NCBI GenBank assembly: GCA_032622095.1 | Contig: CP136069.1 | Span: 81,056,958 to 81,120,957 of the forward strand | Length of the DNA: 64,000 nucleotides | Direction: 5' to 3' | From: Siphonodentalium dalli | Taxonomy: Eukaryota > Mollusca > Scaphopoda > Gadilida > Siphonodentaliidae | Part shown: positions 21,840 through 33,095 of the stretch, piece by piece | Position numbering within the stretch: position 1 is the stretch's first letter | Layout: each line of letters opens with the position of its first letter | Translations under genes and position numbers: made by a program | The notes under the pieces: model-generated | Database searches by the model: none | Told to the model about the DNA's origin: nothing | What the model saw: only the letters and a program-made list of their open reading frames with translations

Positions 21840-22760
21840 CCAAACCACAGCGCATGGTAGTGCCCCAAACAATTCAACGAACGTTCCAAACTACACAGAT
21901 TTTGTCCCAAACTACCAAAAATGAGTGTCCCTAACCATCCAACGCGTGATCCAAATCATACAATGAGCGGGCCAATCCATCCAATGAATGCCCCAAACCA
22001 CCAAATGAGTGTCCCAAACAATCCAGCGAATGTTAGAAAGGAAAAGAGTGTCCCATATGCACCAAATTTTTTGTCCCAGGCCATCCGAAGAGAGTTCTAT
22101 GTCATACAACGGGTGTCCCAAACCACCAACTGTCGTCTCAATCCATTCCACGGCCCAATCAGTGAACCAGTCGACAAATGAGTGTCTCATTCCACCTTTC
22201 GTGTGTCCCATATGCACATCTAGTGTCCAAAACCACCCAATTGGTCTCAAACTTTCCAACGGGTGGCACAAACAATTAAGTAGTGCCCTGTACGATATGC
22301 ACCTGATTCCCGACCAGCACAGATAGTCCTCCAAACCATGCATCTGGTACCCTAACCCACACAATGGGTATCACAGGCCATCCAAGGAGTGTCTCATTCA
22401 CCCGATCAGTGTCGCAACCCTGTAACTGTTGTTCCAAATCACAGTGCATGGTACTAGTAGTGCCACAAACAATGCAACTGGTGTTCCTAACCAAATAGGT
22501 TCAAACCACCAAATGTCGTCTCAATTTATAAAATGGCCCAATCATTGAATAAATCGACAAATGTATGTGACATTCAACCACACGTGTGTCCCATATCCAA
22601 GTCGAGTGTCCAAACCAATTCAACTGTTGTCTCAAACCATGCAATGGGTGTTACAACCACCCACCGAGTGACCCAAACCATACAACTAGTATAACAAACC
22701 AGCCATTGAGTTCCCAATCCATCCAAATGGTGTCATAAACCATCTACTAACTTGCATCTC
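21840..22760 (+). repeat. Degenerate ~24-bp minisatellite (left half)
   Basis: Loose repeats of the type CCAAACCATCCAATGAGTGT with runs such as GTGTCCCAAACCACC. The pattern reverses strand at 23045. Apparent ORFs rich in His/Pro/Asn (for example at 21921 and 22009) come from the repeat and are not genes. Confidence 0.8.
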
Positions 22761-22799
22761 AATACATTTAAACAAGTGTACAAAACCCTCCTCCGAATA

Positions 22800-23040
22800 T
22801 TCTACCCTTTCATGGCGGGTGATGTGCTGATACAGCATTAATGATCCTGTGCCATGCATTCTCCCATATACATGTATGCGGGTCTCCCATAGGGAGTCCT
22901 GCATATGTTATGAGAATTCTGTGACTCACATGGCCAAGGTAAGTAATGTTAGGCCAATGCATTTCCTTATATATGCGATGCACCCTATGGCACAGGATTT
23001 TCGCAAAATGTCCAGAAGCTACGGTCAAGGATTAAGACCA
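22800..23040. mobile_element. Hairpin MITE pair at the centre of the hAT-like element
   Basis: Contains CCTGTGCCATGCATTCTC ... and GTTAGGCCAATGCATTTCCTTATATATGCGATG ... GGCACAGGATTTTCGCAAAAT, diverged relatives of the 69-bp hairpins at 32400, 50862, 51150 and 56278. It lies exactly between the two opposite 24-bp arrays. Confidence 0.65.
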
Positions 23041-23044
23041 TCAA

Positions 23045-23720
23045 ATGAGTGTTCCAAACCACCCAATGGGTTTAAAATCCAAACCAAGAGACACTCACTG
23101 GGTTGTTCGAGATATCCGATGGATGATTTTGTATAATAGTTGTGACAATCATTCGATGGTGTGGGACATTCTGCATGGGGTGGTTTTAGACACCAGGCGG
23201 ATTCTTTTTAGACATTCTTGGTCCGGGTGGTTTGAGGCAATCGTCATGTTGCATGGGACGGCCATTGGATGGGTATGAACACTCATTGATTGGTTTTATT
23301 GGACCCACATGGGATGGTGAGGGGTTCTCAATTGATGATTTGAGATGCTCGTTGTGAGGTTTGGAACACCGCGTGCATGATTTGGGACATTCTCTGGATG
23401 ATATATGGTGTCAATCGTTGGATGGTTTGGATTACTCATCACGGAGTGTTTGGGCACCATTTGGATGGTTTGCGACACTAGTTGGGTCGATTGGGATGCG
23501 TATTGGGTGGTTCGGGACACTGGTTGTCAATTGGCAGTGCCCGTTATATGGACTGTGTTGGTTTGGTATACTATATTAATTAAGATGGTGGTTTGAGACC
23601 CCAGATGCCGTGGACTTAAGCTCCTTAGATGACACTCGTTAAGTGGTTTTGGAAACTCATTGGATATGTTTGGATACAAGTTTGGTGGCTTTTGACACTC
23701 ATTTCATGGCATATAGCACT
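23045..23720 (-). repeat. Degenerate ~24-bp minisatellite (right half, inverted)
   Basis: Reverse-complement version of the left array (GGTTTGGGACACTCATTGGATGGT type), with boundaries blurred by divergence. Confidence 0.8.
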
Positions 23721-24383
23721 ATTGGCTATAAATTATATGAGAAGATTTAGTTACAATATAAATTAATGAAAATAATATGTTTTTATTTTTGATGCCATGG
23801 AAACAGTCTGGTGACCTTTAGCCGAACTTGCCCAATTTTACTGCTGCCGGTGGCCATTTTGTCCCTATTTTCGATATTGATGCAATCGTTTCTGCTAAAA
23901 TGGGCGGTTCATGTCTGCCATCGTATTGGTATTCAGTATTCAGTACACGGGTGAGTTCAATTACCTTCTATGCATTACAATAATAATTGATTTTTCTTCG
24001 AAATTGTATTTTAAATTTTTTTTAATTTGATGGACACTGAAGGGCCAATCCTCGTGATATGGCTCATTACTATCAGATATCGATTTAGCATGATACATTT
24101 TTTTTTTAACAAAAAATGGAAATTATCTGGTAAAATGTAGCGAAATTTGCACAATTTTACCACTTCCGGACACCATTTTGTCCGCTATTTTGAATTTTGT
24201 AATGACAACAATAATAATATATTAATAATTTCACAAGGAACGAAATATCAAACAATAAAGCTATGCACGTAAATAGGACTTTTTTCCAAAGAACTCCATA
24301 CAATTCCCCCCAAAGCGGATTTTGAAAATGTTGTTCCCCCGATTCTGCCCGAAAAAATTACAAAAATATTGCATATTATAGAT

Positions 24384-24452
24384 TTTCCATTGTTTTATCT
24401 GTTATATGAGAATATGAAATGCTAGATGTTACTTCACCATTGATTCTGACCA
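24384..24452 (+). repeat. Internal direct repeat in the hAT-like element
   Basis: TTGTTTTATCTGTTATATGAGAATATGAAATGCTAG and following bases recur near 25276-25345 with a few changes. Confidence 0.8.
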
Positions 24453-24621
24453 AGAATAATACAGATCTTAGCTAAAGGGTTTCTCCAGAAAGTAGTTCTC
24501 AGAAAGTATACACGACGAAAGTTTTTCTGTAAAATCAATTAGAAAACTGGTCACGGAGAGTTGCTCGCCCACTTTTGAAAACACCCATGACGTTGGATAT
24601 CAACTTATGAATAACTCTTGT

Positions 24622-25070
24622 GTTGGCGCCGATAGTTGAATGACACTACTTCAATGCGAATGTTGTTCAGTCGGGTTCTGACACCAGCAATCAATTCTGC
24701 CCGTGTTTATACTTGACATAAATCTGTCATCGTCCTCGCTTCAAATGTCTATATAGTTCTGCAGCTTTCGAAGAAATAACCAACGCGGTCATACTTGACA
24801 TTGATTCGCGCGAACTTGTTTTTCCCCATTGTGCAGGATTGTTGAGTTGGCGCCGATAGTTGAATGACACTACTTCAATGCGAATGTTGTTCAGCCGGGT
24901 TCTGACAACAGCAATCAATTCTGCCCGTGTTTATACTTGACATAAATCTGTCATCGTCCTCGCTTCAAATGTCTATATAGTTCTGCAGCTTTCGAAGAAA
25001 TTCCCAATGCGGTCATACTTGACATTGATTCGCGCGAACTTGTTTTTCACCATTGTGCAGGATTGTGACC
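24622..25070 (+). repeat. 224-bp tandem duplication
   Basis: Two copies (starting TTGGCGCCGATAGTTGAATG at 24623 and 24847) with about three to five differences. The second ends at TTGTGCAGGATTGTGACC. A recent local duplication inside the hAT-like element. Confidence 0.92.
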
Positions 25071-25659
25071 ATGATAGGGACACATCATTTATCCTATGGG
25101 GTGAGTCCGGTGTTTAGGTATCCTGTTATATAGCAACATACTTTCAAATAAATCGAATCATAAATTGGAATGTCCCACCTGAAAGTGTTCATAGAATACA
25201 GGCTTCGCATAATACATAATTGTACAGCTTAATAAATACTTAACAAAGTCACGTTTAATTAAAAGGAATATTGCATTGTTTTATCGCTTATATGAGAATA
25301 TGAAATGCTAGGTGTTACTACACCATTGACTCTGACCAAGTTTTTTGTTTACCATTTGGTTTGTGAACAATGATGATAGTGGAGATAGTATTAAGAAAAA
25401 ATATTATCTGTGCGTGCGGCAGTGCAAATAATACAATTTTTCGGGTTTTCGTTGGGACTTAACACGAACCCACCATATCCTTAACACATATCCCCCAGCA
25501 CAAAAATTACCCACCCTAATAATACTTACTCCTATATAATTAAGTATTATTGGGGTAGGGTAAATTGTTTCACGTGGCATGTGCTTCTTAAATGAAAACG
25601 CACGGAATTTCGTTTCTTAAACGAGGTTATTATGACTAGCGATAGCAGGATAACTATTG

Positions 25660-26130
25660 AGGAAATAAATTTTCTAGTTTTTTGGGGGCACTTTAAAAAA
25701 ACCCATTCAGAAATGAAAACGCCAAGGAATTTTGTTTCAGAAATTGTGTATTATTAATCAGCGATGACTAGAGCACTATTAATATGAAAATCAACTTTGT
25801 ACTCGAAAGTGCAAATAGAAGTAATTTTTGGGGTTTTGGGGGATACTTTCAAAACCCCCTTTCTGAAATAAAAACGCCAGGAAATTTATTTCAGAAATTG
25901 TGTATTGTTGATCTGTAATTACTGGAGCACAATTAATACAAAAATCAGCGTTGTACTCAAAAGTGCAAATATAATTCATTTTTGGGGTTTTGTGGGGTCT
26001 CTGGCCCCTAAACGCCAGGAATGCGGAACTTAAGAAATCCGATTTCTTTGAACGTTCCTGGGGTGTAACACATCTGGGGCATCAAACATTTCGTATGCGA
26101 TTGTGCAAATAGACCCATCAGGCTCCCTGA
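25660..26130 (-). repeat. ~150-bp subterminal repeats (right, inverted)
   Basis: Reverse complement of 20602-21190, with fewer units. Includes the outer unique block GTGCAAATAGACCCATCAGG, which pairs with the left block. Confidence 0.88.
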
Positions 26131-26587
26131 TTATAACGATGTACCCATTTCCAAGTGTGTCAAATTCTGTGTTATCTTTATTAAATAATGTAGACAAGTT
26201 ACTTCAATTCCATGAGGTTGGTGATACGTTGATTGAACTACATGTCTTTAAATGTCATACTGTCACTTCTTGTGTAATGGTCGCCATGACACAGCTAGAT
26301 AGAAATTCAATGCAACATATCCCAAACCCCCATTGAGACCGAGAGTGACTTGCCTATGTCATGATTTCCCTAAAAAAGATGCAAGTTCCAACTACTGTTT
26401 AAGAAGATTAAAAATTTTATATAGTAACTAGTGAATTTTGCAGTTTTTGTAATGAGACACCGAATTACACACTGGTAAACAATGTCAACCACTAGCTGAT
26501 TCGATTCGAGATTCGATGTCGATATCAGGAAGGAGATTCGATATCGAGATTCGATTCGATGCAAAATCCCCGATTTGCAGACCCCTA

Positions 26588-29500
26588 TTATGATTGTGCT
26601 ATACCTTTGGATTCTGGGCATAAGATATGGATATTGGGACTTAGCTGGACCATCCTGCATCCGGACTTGACTCATGTATAGTCATCTACATTGGTAGATA
26701 TGCTGGCAACTTGTGTTTTCCCCACTGGTATTAAAGTTGTCATGTTTACAACCAAGTGGCACATGTTTTCACTGCATGGACTCAAATTTGGGGTTCGGGT
26801 TTGCCATTTTAGGTGTGCCTATATCTTTATATTCTGGTATTTAATATGGATATTGGGACATATTTGGACCTTCCTGTATCTGGACATGAATCAGGGAAAG
26901 CTGACATATGTTGTCACTGCACAGGCTCAAATTTGGGGTTCTCCATTGTAAGGGCCCAGCATAAAAAATGGGTATGCGCCTATATCGTTGAATTCTGGCA
27001 TATAATATGGATGTTGGGACATATATGGACCGACCTGCATCTGGGCATGACTCACGTATAGTTTACTTAGCTTTAAACTTGAGGGGCTCAAATTTGGGGT
27101 TTACCATTTTAAGGGCCCATCATGGAATTTTTGTATGTGCATATATCTTTGGATTCTGGGATGTAATGTGGATATTGGGACATATATGGACCATCATGCT
27201 TATGTACATGACTCAGGTATAGTAGACATAGATTGTCACTGCACGGGCTCAAATTTGGAGTTCACCATTTTAAGGGCCCATCATAAAAATTTGGTATGTG
27301 CCTATATCTTAGATTCTGGCATGCAATATGGATATTGGGACATATCTGGACCCTCATGTATCTGGACATGAATCAGGAAAAACTGACATATGTTTTCACT
27401 GCACGGGCTCAAATTTGGGGTTCTCCATTGTAAAGGCCCATCATAAAAAATGCGTACGCCCCCCATATCGTTGGATTCTGCCATATAATACGGATGTTGG
27501 GACATATCTGGACCGACCTGCATCTGGGCATGATTCACGTATAGTTTACTTAAGTTTAAACTTGAGGGGCTCAAAATTGGGGTTTACCATTTTAAGGGCC
27601 CATCATGGAAAATTGTTATGTGCATATATCTTTGGATTCTGGGATGTAATGTGGATATTGGGACATATATGGACCATCATGCATATGTACATGGCTCAGG
27701 TATAGTAGACATAGATTTTCACTTCACAGGCTCAAATTTGGGGTTCACCATTTTAAGGGCCCATCATAACGAATTGGTATGTGCCTATGTCTTAGATTCT
27801 GGCATGCAATATGGATATTGGGACATATATGGACCCTCCTGTATCTGGAAATGAATCAGGAAAAGCTGACATATGTTGTCACTGCACGGGCTCAAATTTG
27901 GGGTTCTCCATTGTAAGGGCCCAGCATAAAAAATGGGTATGCGCCTATATCGTTGAATTCTGGCATATAATATGGATGTTGGGACATATCTGGACCGACC
28001 TGCATCTGGGCATGACTCACGTATAGTTTACTTAGCTTTAAACTTGAGGGGCTCAAATTTGGGGGTTTACCATTTTAAGGGCCCATCATGGAATTTTTGT
28101 ATGTGCATATATCTTTGGATTCTGGGATGTAATGTGGATATTGGGACATATATGGACCATCATGCTTATGTACATGACTCAGGTATAGTAGACATAGATT
28201 GTCACTGCACGGGCTCAAATTTGGAGTTCACCATTTTAAGGGCCCATCATAAAAATTTGGTATGTGCCTATATCTTAGATTCTTGCATGCAATATGGATA
28301 TTGGGACATATCTGGACCCTCATGTATCTGGACATGAATCAGGAAAAACTGACATATGTTTTCACTGCACGGGCTCAAATTTGGGGTTCTCCATTGTAAA
28401 GGCCCATCATAAAAAATGCGTACGCCCCCCATATCGATGGATTCTGCCATATAATACGGATGTTGGGACATATCTGGACCGACCTGCATCTGGGCATGAT
28501 TCACGTATAGTTTACTTAGGTTTAAACTTGATGGGGCTCAAAATTGGGGTTTACCATTTTAAGGGCCCATCATGGAAAATTGTTATGTGCATATATCTTT
28601 GGATTCTGGGATGTAATGTGGATATTGGGACAAATATGGACCATCATGCATATGTACATGGCTCAGGTATAGTAGACATAGATTTTCACTTCACAGGCTC
28701 AAATTTGGGGTTCACCATTTTAAGGGCCCATCATAACGAATTGGTATGTGCCTATGTCTTAGATTCTGGCATGCAATATGGATATTGGGACATATATGGA
28801 CCCTCCTGTATCTGGAAATGAATCAGGAAAAGCTGACATATGTTTTCACTGCACGGGCTCAAATTTCGGGTTCTCCATTGTAAAGGCCCATCATAAAAAT
28901 GGGTATGCCCCCATATCGTTGGATTCTGGCATATAATATGGATGTTGGGACATATCTGGACCGACCTGCATCTGGGCATGACTCACGTATAGTTTACTTA
29001 GGTTTAAACTCGAGGGGCTCAAAATTGGGGTTTACCATTTTAAGGGCCCATCATGGAAATTTGTTATGTGCATATATCTTTGGATTCTGGGATGTAATGT
29101 GGATATTGGGACATATATGGACCATCATGCATATGTACATGGCTCAGGTATAGTAGACATAGATTATCACTGCACGGGTTCAAATTTGGGGCTCACCATT
29201 TTAAGGGCCCATCATAAAGAATGAGTGTGTGCCTATATCTTTAGATTCTGGCATATAATATGGATGCTGGGACATACCTGGACCATCCTGAATCTGGGCA
29301 TGACTCACGTACAGTTTTCTTGGGCTTAAACTGCACTCGCTCAAATTTGGGGTTCACAATTTTAATGGCCCATCATGGAAAATTGTTATGTACCTGTATC
29401 TTTCGATTCTGAGACATAATATTTATTTTGGGACAAATCTGGACCATCATGCATCTGGACATGACTCATTTATAGCTGACATAGGTTATCACTGCACGGG

Positions 29501-29850
29501 CTCAAATTCAGGCTTCTCCAATTTAAGGGCCCATCACAGAAAATTGTTATGTGCCTATATCGGATTATATATATAGTATGGATGTTGGGACATTGCTGGA
29601 CCATCATGCATCTGGACACGACTAATGTATAGTTTGCCTAGGTTTAAACTGCACGGGCTCAAATTTGGGGTTCATCATTTTAAGGGACCATCCTAGAAAA
29701 TGGGTATGTGCCTATATCTTTGTATTCTGGCATATAATATGGATATTGGGACATATGTGGACCATTCTGCATAGTTCTGGACTTGACTTAGGTTTAGGTG
29801 ACATAGGTTTTCACTTCACGGGCTCAAATTCGAGATTAAAGGATGTGTGA
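26588..29850 (-). repeat. 161-bp satellite, right arm, main block (~20 units)
   Basis: Reverse-complement units with GGGCTCAAATTTGGGGTTCA, CCATTTTAAGGGCCCATCAT, TTGGATTCTGG and GGACATATCTGGACC. Spacing of the AAGGGCCCAT mark is 160-162 bases. A 966-base (6-unit) higher-order repeat is visible: the unit at 26985 recurs at 27951, and that at 27111 recurs near 28077. The many long plus-strand frames here arise because several adjacent units lack stops; they are not genes. Confidence 0.95.
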
Positions 29851-29984
29851 ACTATTTCATTTTCCTAGTTGGAGTACTTCCCTGATAAGCATTTGTAACT
29901 ATGTAACAAAAAACACGTACGGGTGAAATATTTTCATTTTTCTAGTTTGAGTAATTCTCTGATTTCCAAATGTAACTATGTAAC
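29851..29984. other. Junction between 161-bp and 68-bp arrays, right arm
   Basis: Two imperfect copies of a ~65-base phrase (ATTTCATTTTCCTAGTTGGAG ... CTATGTAACA) link the two arrays. It has no counterpart in the left arm, where the 154-bp array lies instead. Confidence 0.6.
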
Positions 29985-30480
29985 AGTTTGAAACTCTTTT
30001 TTTTAAATATTTTCGTTGCTTAGCAGTTTAGCAGCATAGCACCGCTAGAATTCAGTTTGAAACTTTCTGTTTTAATATTTTCATTCGCTAGCAGTTTAGC
30101 AGCATAGTACCGCTAGAATTGAGTTTGAAACTCTCTTGTTTAATATTTTTATTTCTCAGCAGTTTAGCAGAATTGCACCGCTAGGATTGAGTTTGAAACT
30201 CTCTTTTTTAATATTTTCATTCCTTAGCAGTTTAGCAGCATAGCACTGCTAGAATTGAGTTTGAAACTCTCTTTTTCAATATTTTCATTCCTTAGCAGTT
30301 TAGCAGCATAGCACTGCTAGAATTCAGTTTGAAACTCTGTTTTAATATTTTCATTCCTTAGCAGATTAGCAGAATAGCACTGCTAGAATTCAGTTTGAAA
30401 CTCTCGTTTTTAATATTTTTATTCCTTAGCAGTTTAGCGTCATAGCATTGCTAGAATCGAGTTTAAAACTCCCTTTTCTC
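29985..30480 (-). repeat. 68-bp minisatellite, right arm (inverted, ~7 units)
   Basis: Units read CTTAGCAGTTTAGCAGCATA ... GCTAGAATTCAGTTTGAAAC, the reverse complement of the left-arm array at 11950-14810. It is far shorter than the left array. Confidence 0.95.
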
Positions 30481-30749
30481 CCGACTACTCGCAAACCAAA
30501 AAAGGAAACCGCTTTTCCGGCAATAAATATCTTTGACTTTACTTTGATATAGCAGTTAGCACCTAAAAATATGATTACCCAAAAAAAATTGACCACGTTT
30601 CTTGCCATATATGGTTGTGTCTGTGTACAGACATGAGCGTGTTGTGTGATTCTGTGTTCGTACTTAGTAATGGGAATGTGGGAGATTTTCATCTGGTCAG
30701 TTTTTCCGCCCGAGGTGACCTTCACATTGAAACGGATACCCACAAATGA
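30481..30749 (-). other. Right outer arm of the foldback-like structure
   Basis: In reverse complement, ~30550-30660 aligns with ~11840-11945 (CAGACA, CAACACG/ACTCATG, ATATGGCAAGAAACGTG, T-run, GGGTAATCATATTTTT). The part nearest the array lacks a left match. It ends at the Helitron D insertion point. Confidence 0.65.
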
Positions 30750-30949
30750 TCTAATATATTCTGTCTGTTTGTTTGTCTGTTAGCTATGGCCGGGAAAACT
30801 GCTGGACGGATTTCGACGAAATTTGATACCTGCGGGTAATTTTGTCCGGGAGTGTTTTGGACGGGTCAAATCGTGACTCCGATCTGACCTTGACCTTCAA
30901 AATTGTCAATTCAAGGTCAAAGTCCGGACGAAGTCGGGTCACCTGCTAG
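30750..30949 (+). mobile_element. Non-autonomous Helitron D, complete, 200 bp
   Basis: Starts TCTAATATATTCTGTC after an A and ends CACCTGCTAG before a T, the expected A/T insertion context. A hairpin (CCGGAC GAA GTCGGGT) lies ~6 bases before the end. Internal TGACCTTGACCTTC sequence is shared with the 47.8-kb fragment. Confidence 0.8.
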
Positions 30950-31280
30950 TATATATATATACTGACGCCGTTATTTGTCAACTGTTCAGCTAGCGGGTTT
31001 GTAGCATTCGTCGATGCCCGAAGAGGAAGGTGGAAATTCGATGTGTGGACACAGACTGATAATAAAATGTTGCCGCGATGCGAATGGACGAGAGTTAATA
31101 CACTAGGCGTATACTGTTCTTCTATACATGTATTTTGTCTACAAAACATGACGCATATATTTGCACATGTTGAATGAAGTATAATTAAGAGCAATCGTTA
31201 GTATATTTAACTACTTAGAACCGCTAGCCATGTCAACATTGTCATGTGGTCAGTTTTTGCGTAAAAACTTTTAAGTAAGT
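30950..31280. other. Noncoding spacer
   Basis: Short TA tract, then AT-rich sequence without recognisable features. Confidence 0.5.
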
Positions 31281-31510
31281 AAAAAATGCTTTACTCTAAT
31301 CCAATATTTATGGGACATAAGAAACATTATACACAAGTACTCCATTCTCGCTTAAGATTGAAATGCAGTAGTTTGAACTATGACCCATTGAATAATCACA
31401 GTAAAACACCGCCTCTCTGTCATTGTGGCAAACTAGAAACAGCACAACATTACTAACTGGAATGCTCTGCATACAAAGGTCCTATAGGACCGAACATCTA
31501 TGTATCAGTA
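31281..31510 (+). pseudogene. LINE remnant (CR1/Nimb-type C-terminal end)
   Basis: Translating from ~31330 gives HSRLRLKCSSLNYD followed by PPLCHCGKLETAQHY, a stop, then LECSAYKG. This is the conserved C-terminal signature (HSRLRLGCSSLN... C-C-G...ETxxH) of CR1/Nimb-like non-LTR retrotransposons of invertebrates. One in-frame stop interrupts it and the RT is missing. A dead 5'-truncated copy. Confidence 0.75.
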
Positions 31511-32399
31511 AATACTCTTTTATGTGGATCACAGGAACTCAGTCATCGTGAATTTTTTTTTTAAATTGACGCGGTTCAGATATTTATTTCGAAAACAAAG
31601 CGATTTTCATAACGCTGTCAATTGTGCAAACTTCGTGAATTCGTCTAACATCTCACGGCGACGGGCGTATCAATGGTTTTAAAACATTATAAGAATATTA
31701 TTGTATCCAATCAGCTCCAACTGAATTACATTATCACTTTAGCCACACAGTCTAAGTCCCTTTTAATCCCGTTTCCAATCAATCCATCTATATTATTCTA
31801 TTTATTTCTGACAAAACTTTTGTTAAATGTTTATATATGTTACTATGATTGGAACAACATATGTTTACACTAATCATTACACACTATTTACAAATGAGAT
31901 GGGTGGTTTGTCCCGAATATTTGAACATTCACATGCAAACAGTAAAGCATATCCATAAGTAAAACACACAATGAAAACAATCATCACATGTCCACGCAAT
32001 ACAAAATAACAGAATGCCATCTAACAAAATGAATGGATGCATTCGATATATATAAACGTTTTATACCGTTATATGGGGACGGGAATCACGACATTCACAG
32101 TGAGCTAGCAAAAAGGATACATTGCTCATTTGCTAGTGGGCGCACCAAAATTCATAAAAAACAAAATGTCCAATACATGAAGAAATTTAACCGTATTTGG
32201 AATGATTGGTTAACGTTTAAATGCAAACAGTGTGTCAATTTAATTTAGTGTTTCAACACAACCTGATCAGTGAGTACTCAGGCATTATCCAATGTGGAAC
32301 CATCTACTACAGATGTATTGCCGAGATTTCTAACCACATCGATTGTATGATTTGTATGAGTGGCCTAAAAAAATTTTTTTAGAATGTTTAATGTGTTAA
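31511..32399. other. Noncoding spacer, possibly LINE 3' region
   Basis: AT-rich. May include the 3' UTR of the preceding LINE remnant. The small frame at 32033-32248 has no recognisable domain and is not called. Confidence 0.4.
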
Positions 32400-32468
32400 G
32401 CCAATGCATTCTCTTATATATGCGAGGCGACCTATGGTCGACTCGCATATATAAGAGAATGCATTGGC
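32400..32468. mobile_element. 69-bp hairpin MITE, copy 1
   Basis: GCCAATGCATTCTC ... GAGAATGCATTGGC: a near-perfect palindrome with a TATATATGCGAG stem and an inner GCGACC/GGTCGAC stem. The only base change in the inner stem leaves a G-T pair, so a transcript would pair along almost its entire length. Flanks TTAG and ACAGGG are shared with other copies. Confidence 0.9.
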
Positions 32469-32745
32469 ACAGGGCCCTTCTGTTGGGTAAAGGGTTATTC
32501 GCGATAACCAAATGATATCTCCCGACGATGTGTGCCACTACTTATCCGTATATACAATTGACATTTTGGGATGCCCATTTGCGTATAAAATTTATAAGAA
32601 TATGCTTGCATTTAACACTTTGAGCAAGAATATTCTCAATTTCCACCAAATATCCACAGCGCGGATGGCTCCACGTCAATTTAACCTGGGAAACGCCGGA
32701 TCAGCCTGGTGGTACACTATAAAGTGGAAGGAGATTGTTTTACGA

Positions 32746-33046
32746 TAGTCATATTTAACTATAATATTCATATTTAACTATAGTAGTCATATAACTATAA
32801 TATTCATATTTCACTATAATATTCATATTTAACTATAATAGTCATATTTAACTGTAATAGTCACATTTAACTATAATTGTCATATGTATCTATAATAGTC
32901 ATATTTATCTATAATAGTCATATATAACTATTTATAGTCATATTGAACTATAATAGTCAAAGTTATCTATAATAGTCATATATAACTAGAAATAATCATA
33001 TTTAACTAAAATAGTCATATTTAACTAAAATAGTCATATTGTAGTT
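32746..33046 (+). repeat. ~18-bp minisatellite (AACTATAATAGTCATATTT)
   Basis: About 16 imperfect tandem units of ATTTAACTATAATAGTCAT, immediately downstream of the FEM-1-like gene's 3' end on the minus strand. Confidence 0.92.
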
Positions 33047-33095
33047 ATAAATGGCATTTGCTAGGCCTGCTAACGACAAGTTTATGTCTGCATTA

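Larger units (their letters stand above)
20330..26587. mobile_element. 6.26-kb hAT-like element, itself palindromic
   Basis: Flanked by a perfect 8-bp TSD TTATGATT (20322-20329 and 26588-26595). Ends TAGGGACCTGCGAAT and (reverse complement) TAGGGGTCTGCAAAT fit hAT TIRs. Both ends continue into ATTCGATTCGATGTCGATATC-type repeats. Moving inward, the left side has ~150-bp repeats (20602-21190) and a degenerate ~24-bp array (21840-22760). The right side has the same arrays inverted (23045-23720 and 25660-26130), centred on a hairpin MITE at ~22800-23040. No transposase frame is present. It is non-autonomous or a repeat-filled decayed copy. Confidence 0.85.
11840..30749. mobile_element. Giant foldback-like inverted structure built of tandem arrays
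   Basis: The outer segment at ~11840-11945 (with ATATGGCAAGAAACGTG, a T-run, then GGTACTCCTATTTT) is matched in reverse complement at ~30550-30660. Moving inward, both sides carry the same 68-bp array (left plus, right reverse complement) and the same 161-bp array in opposite orientation. They meet at a TIR transposon at 16934-17805. Removing two insertions with clean 8-bp TSDs leaves a left arm of ~5.2 kb and a right arm of ~4.9 kb. Array copy numbers differ between arms (the 68-bp array is ~2.86 kb versus ~0.49 kb), so the similar lengths are partly coincidental. The 154-bp array is only in the left arm. The arrangement resembles foldback/Galileo-type transposons with repeat-filled inverted ends. 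No transposase or outer TSD was identified. Confidence 0.65.

Noticed and set aside
21912-22494. His/Pro/Trp-rich frames on both strands
   Set aside because: They come from the degenerate ~24-bp minisatellite in the hAT-like element.
26691-29850. Series of plus-strand frames of 60-175 codons repeating GTYLDRPASGHDS-type peptides
   Set aside because: They follow the 161-bp satellite exactly, with a unit length not divisible by three and frames switching from unit to unit. They are stop-poor repeat reading, not a repeat protein.
11594-30949. A single 19-kb Helitron spanning from Helitron C's 5' end to Helitron D's 3' end
   Set aside because: A new TCTAATAT 5' end occurs at 30750 and the sequence before it does not end in CTRR. 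The inverted symmetry between is not explained by rolling-circle capture alone.
32400-32468. Rho-independent terminator or bidirectional terminator
   Set aside because: The near-identical hairpin occurs at several unrelated sites in both orientations and lacks gene context, so a MITE is the better reading.
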